This document shows, piece by piece, positions 58,401 through 64,000 of a stretch of DNA of 64,000 bases. Position numbers and translations under genes: made by a program. The notes under the pieces were generated by a model. The model searched no databases. It was given only the letters and a program-made list of their open reading frames with translations, and was not told where the DNA came from. Source of the stretch: an uncultured Dehalococcoidia bacterium (lineage in GTDB: Bacteria; Chloroflexota; Dehalococcoidia; Lucifugimonadales; G958296245); assembly GCA_958296245.1 (NCBI GenBank), contig OY282458.1, positions 806,001 to 870,000 on the forward strand, given 5' to 3'. Positions within the stretch are counted from its first letter, which is position 1. Each line of letters starts with the position of its first letter.

Positions 58401-59648
58401 CTTCGGAAGCAGAGACGGCCTCTTGACGAGCCCCGCGTCGAATCCGGTGGGCTCTACGCCGGGCTGCCGCCGCCAGCGGACGGCCCCGCCGTGTACGTGG
58501 TGGACGTGGAATACCTCTGAGCCGCCGTGTACGAGCCGCTGCTTCACTGGGTCGCCAAGGTATGCCCTGGCTATGGGGGTGGCCGGGTCCCCGAAGACGT
58601 AGGAGCTATACGCCTGCGATACGTCGAAGAAGCCAACCTGTTCATGCTGCAACGCCATGCGGTTCATGAAGGGCTCGCTGCGATAGTTGAGGGCGCGGCT
58701 GCCGGGGCGGTAGGCTGACGTGAACGGGTCCACCTGAGCTACCGGGGCGCCGTTCCTGTCCAGGTGCCGGTAACGCTCGTTGCCGATCTCGTGGTAGACG
58801 ATGGCGAGCTCTCGGAAGTCGCTGCTGCCCGGGCCGTCTATGATGACGTCCCAGCCGCTGCGCAGCTCGGCTCCGGTGCGAGGATCTATGTAGACGGAGC
58901 CCGACTTCTCGACGATCACGGCGCCGAATAGTCCGTGACCCGTCTGGCGCCGGGCGTCGCCGTGGCTGTGGAAGTAGTGGGTCCCTTCCGGCTCGTTCTC
59001 GTCCACCCTCCACTCGTAGACGACGCTCGACCCCGGGGCTGCTCTGGCCTCGGGATTGGCGGCGACGGCAGGGGCCCCGCTGTCGGCGACGTACAGGCTG
59101 CTGCCGTGTAGGTGGAAGCTCGCGGGCATGTCCACCAAGTCGTTGCGCAGCCGGACGCGCAGGCAGTCGCCCTGATTGACGCGCAGGATGAGGGGCTGAA
59201 TGGCGTCGCCCTGAAGTCCGAGGGAGACCGCCGGCTCGGCCTCTCCGGCGCGGGCGGCGCGGTTCTGCGACTCCTCACGCCGGACGTCCGATAAGTCTTC
59301 CTGCAAGACGTACATCAGGCCGTTGGGGTCGTAGTCTAAGAATCGGTTTAGGGTAATCTCGACGTGGACGGCGGCTATGTGGAACTCGCGGACGGGAGAG
59401 CCGGGCTGACAGCGTTCGCCGCCGGACACGGTCTCCCCGTCCGTGCTCCCGAGCAGCGCCCCTTCCGAGCCCCGATGCCCGGACGGCGCCCCGGTCTGCT
59501 GTTCCAACCGCTTCTGGAGAACGTCCCCGGGGGAGGCTTCTTCGCCCCGGCTGCAGGCTGCCACTACCATAACGGCGAGCGCCGCAACGGACACGAACCC
59601 GACGACGGCATGAGCGGCCAGCACAGCCCCTCTGACTCCCCTGCGCAC
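55449..59648 (-). CDS. Large multicopper oxidase-like lipoprotein with about six cupredoxin domains
   Basis: 1,399 aa. The GTG start at 59648 has AGGAGG ~6 nt upstream. The signal peptide ends in a lipobox (VMVVAAC, Cys32). Three repeated ~400-residue units follow, each a cupredoxin pair. Unit 1 has all four copper motifs: HLHG (~179), HYFHSHGD (~224), FHVHHVHGG (~380) and HCHVAHHYIAGMW (~452), giving type 1, 2 and 3 copper sites. Unit 2 (from ~640) keeps HVHF, YFHDHV and HTWHLDGHW but lacks HCH. Unit 3 (from ~1095) has only scattered His (SIHADM, AHVFTIEGHRW). The six-domain plan is like ceruloplasmin and the manganese oxidase MnxG. A membrane-tethered oxidase of metal ions or small electron donors, using oxygen, is likely. 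It lies 25 bp downstream of the cupredoxin gene. Confidence 0.85.
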   Translation of the reverse strand: MRRGVRGAVLAAHAVVGFVSVAALAVMVVAACSRGEEASPGDVLQKRLEQQTGAPSGHRGSEGALLGSTDGETVSGGERCQPGSPVREFHIAAVHVEITLNRFLDYDPNGLMYVLQEDLSDVRREESQNRAARAGEAEPAVSLGLQGDAIQPLILRVNQGDCLRVRLRNDLVDMPASFHLHGSSLYVADSGAPAVAANPEARAAPGSSVVYEWRVDENEPEGTHYFHSHGDARRQTGHGLFGAVIVEKSGSVYIDPRTGAELRSGWDVIIDGPGSSDFRELAIVYHEIGNERYRHLDRNGAPVAQVDPFTSAYRPGSRALNYRSEPFMNRMALQHEQVGFFDVSQAYSSYVFGDPATPIARAYLGDPVKQRLVHGGSEVFHVHHVHGGAVRWRRQPGVEPTGFDAGLVKRPSLLPKASSRIDSQAVGPSETYDVEAECGAGGCQQSVGDFLIHCHVAHHYIAGMWTFWRVYNTLQDGEASQDEMPPLLELPDRAGRVRRAVTSEQLLDTFVSWGGGQLAVTEGSLPDLVERQLPPAGAARGYDASVLDWEKVGYLYLNELEGAAVRPWGSSGPGPPEGRRGDRLPFYFDPLTGKLAYPFLRPHLGKRPPFAPGHGPAPFLSPASRGRSPPVPGESGPGSLCPPDTKLKELVLHAINVPIVLNERAGLIDPAGQLYVLKEDEEKVRADNDHRVPLAIRGNAGEDCVDILLKSELEDSSENGFFSKVNVHVHFVQFDILASDGVSTGFGYEQSVRPFTSEGEAAAKPAAAGSVRLALDSAARFQAGILVGVGMDQTETFEIRRIEAVEGDTLVFDEPLEYGHSAGEIVSAEFVRYRWYPDVQFGTAYFHDHVSALTSWEHGLFGAFISEPPGSTYHDPYTGAEISSGPIADVHTVETVSADVTGSFRELVMFIQDGNPLTNSGDSSGSSLNLRVEPLASRGGDPARLFSSTEHGDPATPVLEAHVGDPIVIRTLVSAANDVHTWHLDGHWFSTEPHSNRSPPVNTVHVGISERYDLAAPRAGGPQGLPGDYLYYNGRAFKMLEGSWGIVRVHPPGEPSLMALPGRETRTSQPGRVCPDEAPVKEFAVTAIDVPMPMLGGSLGKAYALDRDVEPILAGAKGVEPLVLHVNVGDCIALELTNATRGGAVSIHADMLAFDPSDSYGAEAGRNPQQATPPGGARRYTFYAHPEVGETVAMLRDWGDVLRNPALGLYGAIIVGMKGTAYTHPATGEDMAGRAAWRVDAHPPGQPSYRDFTLFLHDEDPLIGTHLMPYAEKVAGVVGLSFHASPIVGGEYGDPSTPTMEAYSGDPVRVRVLAPYGEQAHVFTIEGHRWPLEPGRPGSSLLSSVQVGPLEAVTMMVEGGAGPPGDYVYGDHREPYREAGLWGIFRVYPPGRAGLAPLR

Positions 59649-59673
59649 AGACGCCTCCTTGGGGCCTACCCGT

Positions 59674-60921
59674 TCAGCCGTCGTACTGGATGACCCGTAT
59701 CGTGCCCTCCATACCGAGCTCTCGGTGAACGGCGCAGAAGTAGTCGAAGACGCCCACCTGAGTAAACTTCAACGTGAACTCTTTGCCCCCCGGCGAGCCG
59801 TCGAACCCCATGAGCCCGGAGCTATAGTAACGGGCGGGATCGAAGTTCTTGGACGGGATCACGGGCTGGACCACGTCGGGGTTCACGATCAGAGCCGGCG
59901 GCCACTCGCTGCCGACGGTCTGCACGAACTCGGGAGGCGGAGCCGCCGGGTCGAACACGAGGGAGTGGCCCGCCGTGGGGAAGTTCCACGAAACGGTGTC
60001 GCCCACCCTGAGGGTCAGCTCCTTGGGGATGAAGTCGAGCAGCTTGGACTCATCCGGCCCCAGCGCGGCTTGGACCAGCCACAGGTCCGAGCCGTCCAGC
60101 ATCCGCTCCCGGTAGATGACCTCTCCGCCGGGGTCCTCCACGGCGTAGGGCCCCAGGGCTTGGAGGAACTCCTCCGAGAACAGGTAGTTGCTGGACAGGT
60201 GCCTTATGTCCCCCAGCACCGACGTAGCCTCCCGCATCTGCTCGGCGAACTCCGCTAAGGGGCGTATCTCATCCGCTGCGCGGGCGTCGATAGTTGCCTG
60301 GTCGTCGACCTCGCCGGCGCCGTCGACGACCACCACGACCCCCCGGGCCACCACGTCGCCCCGGAGCGTGAGGTGGTTCAGGTCGATGAATTCGTAGGAT
60401 CCCGGTACGTCGAACCGGACCGTGAAGGTATCGTTAGGCTCGAATCCGGGCGCGATCGGATCCTTGGACATTATGCCCGAGCTTACGAACCTGCTGCCGT
60501 CGTACGCCTCCACGGGTGCGCCCGGAGCACGTGTCGGCAGGTTGGACCAGGGGTTCAACATCTGGTCCCCGTTGGAGCTGCCCGGCACTGGGACCAGGTC
60601 CGAACGGGCAGGGATCCTTGGAGGCGCGGCGCCGCCAAGGAACGAGACCGTGCGCGCCTCGTCGCTGTTGAGCTTCCAAGTTACCGTGTCTCCGGCGCGG
60701 ATGCGGATGGTCGATGGGAAGAAGCCGTTGAGGGAGATCGTGTCCTGGCCTCCTCCGACGAGCGCCGTTAAGCGCCTGCCCTCGGGCGCCGCGGCAGGTT
60801 CCTCCACGGCGGCGGCCGCCTTTGGAGTTGGGGCCTCCGCGGGACTCTCCACGCCGCCGCACGCAGACGCGAGTACGGCAAGGGCGGCGCTCAGGCCGAT
60901 TGCTATCTTGAGTCTCTTCAC
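59674..60921 (-). CDS. Cupredoxin-domain lipoprotein, likely electron-transfer partner
   Basis: 415 aa. The signal peptide ends in a lipobox (VLASAC, Cys21), then a Pro/Ala/Glu linker. Two plastocyanin-like domains follow. The C-terminal one has a complete type 1 copper site: His in TAGHSLVF and C396, H399, M404 in YFCAVHRELGM. The N-terminal one has the fold (IRIRAGDTVTWKL ... YEFIDLNHLTLRG) but no Cys, so it should not bind type 1 copper. The two are joined by ~110 residues, partly helical (AEFAEQMREATSVL). The start codon is GTG. It is the first gene of a two-gene operon with the multicopper oxidase and probably shuttles electrons to or from it at the outer face of the membrane. Confidence 0.85.
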   Translation of the reverse strand: MKRLKIAIGLSAALAVLASACGGVESPAEAPTPKAAAAVEEPAAAPEGRRLTALVGGGQDTISLNGFFPSTIRIRAGDTVTWKLNSDEARTVSFLGGAAPPRIPARSDLVPVPGSSNGDQMLNPWSNLPTRAPGAPVEAYDGSRFVSSGIMSKDPIAPGFEPNDTFTVRFDVPGSYEFIDLNHLTLRGDVVARGVVVVVDGAGEVDDQATIDARAADEIRPLAEFAEQMREATSVLGDIRHLSSNYLFSEEFLQALGPYAVEDPGGEVIYRERMLDGSDLWLVQAALGPDESKLLDFIPKELTLRVGDTVSWNFPTAGHSLVFDPAAPPPEFVQTVGSEWPPALIVNPDVVQPVIPSKNFDPARYYSSGLMGFDGSPGGKEFTLKFTQVGVFDYFCAVHRELGMEGTIRVIQYDG

Positions 60922-61124
60922 CGAGTTAAGCTACGTCCGCTCACGCCTACGAGAACAGATCAACTGCCAGGGGCCGAGTCCTCCAGCCGCCATATTACCC
61001 ACCGGAGCGTCGACCCGTCGCTCTCTTGTTCAACGCGGCCCGGCCTTCGCCCCTAAGCTGGGCCGCCGCCTGCCCGCATACGACCACGGCGGAATGAGAC
61101 GCCGCGGGCTTAGAGACGCGCGTC

Positions 61125-62564
61125 TCATGCTTCGCCTACTCTGAAGGCGTAGAGCTTCGCGTTCCGCAGATAGAACTTGAGCCTGATGTCTTTGCCCTTG
61201 AGCTCATCCAGCGAAAGCTTCTCCCGCCACGTGACGCGGTGGGCGATCGAGTCGCCGTCGAACACGGCGCACTCCTCCATGGAATATCCTCGGAACTGTA
61301 TGCCGGCCTCGTCCAGCACCGCCACCCCGGCCATGCCGCCCCGGGCGGCGGCGTTGATAGTCAGCGGGCCGCCCTCGCACCGCATCGGCTTGGTAACGAG
61401 CGCGCCCGTCTCATCGCCGCCGTCCACAGAAACGAAGCCGTCCAGGCGCAGCTTCGCCAGGCAAAGGGGGCCGCTGCGGCCGGTAACTCCGTGCTCGAGC
61501 GCGCCCGGCGAGTAGTAGAACCACAGTTCGTCATTCACCGCCACCGGCCCGCGGGCGGCGTATATCTCGCCGGAGTCGATGGTCCCGGGAGGGCCGTTTG
61601 GGATGAACGGCTTCCTGTCGCCGGCCCTCTCCCAATTTACGCCGTCCCTGCTGGAGCTGAGCTGCACGTCGATGGTGCCGAAGTTGCGCTGCTTGGGCTC
61701 CTCGGGACGTGCGTGGTAGGCATAGAGCAGGCCGAGGTAGTGCCTCTCGTACCTGAATACCGGCATCCCGTAGAACTCCATGGCAGGTGGATCGAGGGAA
61801 TCCGGCGCCAACACCTCCTCCGGATCGGTCCAGTGGATGAAGTCGCCGCTGGTCGCCCGGCCGATGCGCCGGGTGGTGTTCCCCTCCTTGGTCGTGGGCC
61901 GGGCGTAGGCGACGTAGCTGCCTGCCGGATCGTCCCAGCCAAGGAGCATGTGGTTGTCGCTGGCCCTCGTGATGACCGGGTTCCCGTGGTACTTCGTCCA
62001 CCTCAACCCGTCGGGGGAGAATGCGACGGACACCCCCTCGCCGGTGTTGGGCGTACCCCTCGGGTCCCAGTCCCGCGCCTCGAAGAAGAGCGCCTTGTAG
62101 AGCCTGTCCGGGTCTGGGTCGCGCTCGTCCTTGATGATGTTTGCGAACGACGCATCCGGGATCAGGATGTTGTTGTGTCTCGATCCCGCGAACTCGGTCA
62201 AGCCCATGTTGGGCCGCTTCCAGTGTACGCCGTCCTGCGACGTCGCGTAGCAGATGGAGTAGTGCAGGTTCTTGAGGTCGAAGTTGAGGAACTCGAACGG
62301 GGTGCCTCTGAGGTCGAGGCCCATGTGGGCGACGCCCATGCCTCCCATTCCCTGATACCACATCCTGAAGCTCCCGTCGGGGTCGCGCCACACGGTCCCG
62401 TATAGCTGAAGCCTGCCCTCCCAGGGGTAGAGGGGGAACATGACGGGATTGCCGACGTATTTCGCCGGTTGGTTCAGCGTCCGCCTGACGCCGTGCTTCT
62501 CATCTATTACCAGATCGTCGATGAAAAGCTGCTTGCCGGCGCCTATATTCAAGGCCACAGGCAT
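61125..62564 (-). CDS. Five-bladed beta-propeller glycosidase-like protein
   Basis: 479 aa. Repeating blades carry the wording of GH43/GH32-type propellers: FRMWYQGMGG, HYSICYATSQDGVHWKRPNMGL, SVAFSPDGLRWTKYHGNPV, GRATSGDFIHWTDPEEVL, QLSSSRDGVNWERAGDRKPF and LWFYYSPGALEHG. A C-terminal beta-sandwich (from ~385) holds LDELKGKDIRLKFYLRNAKLYAF, common in this group. An N-terminal LFIDDLVIDEKHGVRRTLN is typical of similar hypothetical proteins in Planctomycetes and Chloroflexota. No signal peptide is seen. The activity on sugars is inferred from fold only. AGGAG is 9 nt before the ATG. Confidence 0.72.
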   Translation of the reverse strand: MPVALNIGAGKQLFIDDLVIDEKHGVRRTLNQPAKYVGNPVMFPLYPWEGRLQLYGTVWRDPDGSFRMWYQGMGGMGVAHMGLDLRGTPFEFLNFDLKNLHYSICYATSQDGVHWKRPNMGLTEFAGSRHNNILIPDASFANIIKDERDPDPDRLYKALFFEARDWDPRGTPNTGEGVSVAFSPDGLRWTKYHGNPVITRASDNHMLLGWDDPAGSYVAYARPTTKEGNTTRRIGRATSGDFIHWTDPEEVLAPDSLDPPAMEFYGMPVFRYERHYLGLLYAYHARPEEPKQRNFGTIDVQLSSSRDGVNWERAGDRKPFIPNGPPGTIDSGEIYAARGPVAVNDELWFYYSPGALEHGVTGRSGPLCLAKLRLDGFVSVDGGDETGALVTKPMRCEGGPLTINAAARGGMAGVAVLDEAGIQFRGYSMEECAVFDGDSIAHRVTWREKLSLDELKGKDIRLKFYLRNAKLYAFRVGEA

Positions 62565-62582
62565 ATGCCCAACTCCTAGAGG

Positions 62583-62659
62583 TGGTCGGGGTGCTGGGAC
62601 TTGAACCCAGGACCTCGTCGTCCCGAACGACGCGCGCTACCAAACTGCGCCACACCCCG
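62583..62659 (-). tRNA. tRNA-Pro (anticodon CGG)
   Basis: Read on the minus strand: acceptor CGGGGTG with CACCCCG, D-arm GGCGCAGTTTGGTAGCGC, anticodon stem CGTCG/CGACG around the loop TTCGGGA (anticodon CGG), T-arm CTGGG-TTCAAGT-CCCAG, and encoded CCA (62583-62585). Confidence 0.97.
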
Positions 62660-62733
62660 ACGATACAGATTGTATCCCCCCGCGTGCAGTGTGAGCAAGG
62701 GCAAGGCAATTCTGCAATTCTGCCGGGGCGCGG

Positions 62734-63468
62734 TTAGCGCGCCAGCGCGAGACCCCACACGGAGTGGGCGCCCGCGCTCTTCAAAGGTTTGGCGCAGGCT
62801 GACATCGTGCCCCCGGTGGTGACGACGTCGTCGATTATCAGCACGTCGACGCCGGTTACCTCACCCATGCACTGGAAGGCGTCCTCGATGTTGTGCCGCC
62901 GCTCTTCCGGGCTCTTCATCGTGACCTGAGGGGCCGTGTCCTTCGTGCGGGTCAGAAGGCGTTCGTCCAAGCGTATGCCCGTTGCCTCGCTAACCGCCCG
63001 CGCGAGCAACGCAGACTGGTTGTAGCCCCTGTCCCTCTCGCGCCGCCGGTGCAATGGAACAGGCGCCAGCACGTCGGCTTGGAGGGGGCGGGATGCGAGG
63101 TGGGCAGCCATGAGGCGGCCCAGCTCGGGGGCAGAGGTGCGCACGTTGGCGTACTTGAGGTTGTGTACCAGGTCTCGGACTGGGCCTTGTAGGAGATAAG
63201 GAGCCGCGACGCCGTCGAAGTGAGGAGGCGTCGAGCTGCACAGACGGCAGTAGACCTCCCTTCCCGGTCTTGCGCAGGACCTGCAGTACGGCGCGGAGAG
63301 CCTGGGCAGGGCGGGTTCACAGTCCGTGCAGACGAACCGGCCCTCCCGCCGGCACACCGCGCAGGAAGGCGGGTAGAGCAGGTCGAGCGCCGAGTTGGTC
63401 AGCCGGGACAGAAGCGTTAGCGCGTCCGTAGCGAGACTGCCCATCCCGGCAGAGGCGTCCTCACCCAC
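62734..63468 (-). CDS. comF: ComF-family phosphoribosyltransferase-like protein
   Basis: 244 aa. A double zinc-ribbon is at the N-terminus (SCAVCRREGRFVCTDC, then YCRSCARPGREVYCRLC). The ComF signature LKYANVRTSAPELGRLMA and PVPLHRRRERDRGYNQSALLARAVS follows, then the PRPP-binding loop VLIIDDVVTTGGTM. In Bacillus, ComFC acts in uptake of transforming DNA; in many non-competent bacteria the protein persists with an unclear nucleotide-related role. An internal ATG at 63444 is an alternative start. No other competence gene is in view. Confidence 0.9.
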   Translation of the reverse strand: MGEDASAGMGSLATDALTLLSRLTNSALDLLYPPSCAVCRREGRFVCTDCEPALPRLSAPYCRSCARPGREVYCRLCSSTPPHFDGVAAPYLLQGPVRDLVHNLKYANVRTSAPELGRLMAAHLASRPLQADVLAPVPLHRRRERDRGYNQSALLARAVSEATGIRLDERLLTRTKDTAPQVTMKSPEERRHNIEDAFQCMGEVTGVDVLIIDDVVTTGGTMSACAKPLKSAGAHSVWGLALAR

Positions 63469-63508
63469 AGGCCGGTATCATCCCACTGGCGCCCGTCTGA
63501 GGCGCGGG

Positions 63509-64000
63509 TTAAACGTGCTGAAACTTCTGGACCCTGTCGCCCGGTGACAGTTCCGCCACGTAGATGCTGCCCTCCGAGTCGACGCAGATACCATGGGCCG
63601 ACACCAGAGTCCCCTTTCCGGGGCCCCTGTCGCCGTGCCAGCGCGTAATGAGGTCGCCGCTCTCGGTCCAGATGCTCACGCCTCCGGCGGCTGTCTGTTC
63701 CACCACGTAGACGACGCCATCCTTGACGTAGATGTCCCCTGGCATGAGGAGGTCGGTCCACTGGTCCAGATAGGCGCCTTCGCCGTCGAATATCTGGATC
63801 CGGTTGTTCTCGCGGTCGCACACCAACACCCGCCCTTGCCCGTCAACGGCCAAGTTGTGAACCAGCGCGAACTCCCCGGGGCCGGTCCCGAAGTTGCCCC
63901 ACGACTTGATCAAGTCTCCGTCCGGGCTGAACTTATGGACTCGCTTGTTTCCGTAGCCGTCGGATACGAAGATGCTCCCGTCGGGCGCGATTGCAAGCCC
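63509..64000 (-). CDS. NHL-repeat beta-propeller protein, N-terminus beyond window
   Basis: The last ~163 residues of a frame that stays open to the right edge. Successive NHL-type blades are visible: GLAIAPDGSIFVSDGYGNKR, HNLAVDGQGRVLVCDRENNR, PGDIYVKDGVVYVVEQ and HGICVDSEGSIYVAELSPG. Propellers of this kind include peptidyl-alpha-hydroxyglycine lyase-like proteins and many extracellular or periplasmic binding proteins. The missing N-terminus prevents a call on secretion. It lies 40 bp upstream of the ComF gene on the same strand. Confidence 0.8.
   Translation of the reverse strand, partial: GLAIAPDGSIFVSDGYGNKRVHKFSPDGDLIKSWGNFGTGPGEFALVHNLAVDGQGRVLVCDRENNRIQIFDGEGAYLDQWTDLLMPGDIYVKDGVVYVVEQTAAGGVSIWTESGDLITRWHGDRGPGKGTLVSAHGICVDSEGSIYVAELSPGDRVQKFQHV

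Overview
The window is a GC-rich bacterial chromosome segment. Several things fit a free-living Chloroflexota, most likely the SAR202/Dehalococcoidia side: an hspR-grpE-dnaK heat-shock operon, a CcmA/CcmB pair, a molybdenum hydroxylase of the xanthine dehydrogenase family, an L-2-hydroxyglutarate oxidase, a sugar phosphate isomerase, and many small dispersed repeats. This placement is inferred from gene content; there is no rRNA or phylogenetic marker analysis behind it.

Layout. 1-1002 (-): 5' part of a probable TIM-barrel glycosidase-like gene that runs off the left edge. 1003-1471: regulatory and repeat-rich gap with an ACGGGT hexamer tract that abuts a sigma-70-type promoter. 1472-23224 (+): one giant gene (about 7,250 aa) coding for a secreted, membrane-anchored surface protein with about 67 fibronectin-III-type modules, a Pro/Thr stalk and a C-terminal membrane helix. 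23337-27535 (+): marR plus a two-gene heterodimeric ABC exporter. 27962-28901: tRNA-Gly and a two-domain VOC protein. 29032-30431 (-): ccmB and ccmA. 30573-33769 (+): queF and gyrB, both preceded by the same kind of stem-loop leader. 34374-36463 (+): GPP34-family protein and a Gfo/Idh/MocA oxidoreductase. 36550-40032 (-): an NCS2 nucleobase permease with an extra cytosolic domain, then a ThDP enzyme. 40395-45323 (+): three-subunit molybdenum hydroxylase, MoaD/ThiS-like protein and DapA-family aldolase, expressed from a leader that can fold as a three-way junction. 45529-47015 (+): methyltransferase and histidine phosphatase. 47029-49984 (-): dnaK, grpE and hspR. 50175-50381 (+): small zinc-ribbon protein. 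50469-54946 (-): membrane molybdopterin oxidoreductase, sugar phosphate isomerase, LhgO and a VTT-domain membrane protein. 55449-60921 (-): a 1,399-aa multicopper oxidase-like lipoprotein with about six cupredoxin domains, and a cupredoxin lipoprotein upstream of it. 61125-64000 (-): a beta-propeller glycosidase-like protein, tRNA-Pro, a ComF-like protein and a partial NHL-repeat protein.

How the parts relate. Between 36.5 and 45.3 kb a permease, a ThDP carboligase/lyase, a molybdenum hydroxylase and a class I aldolase lie together and would suit catabolism of a nucleobase-like or other heterocyclic compound; the substrate cannot be read from sequence. The copper-protein pair at 55-61 kb looks like an extracytoplasmic oxidase with its own electron-transfer cupredoxin. 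The intergenic DNA carries at least three families of small dispersed inverted repeats, two of them with MITE-like terminal inverted repeats, and one hairpin element repeatedly placed at promoters.
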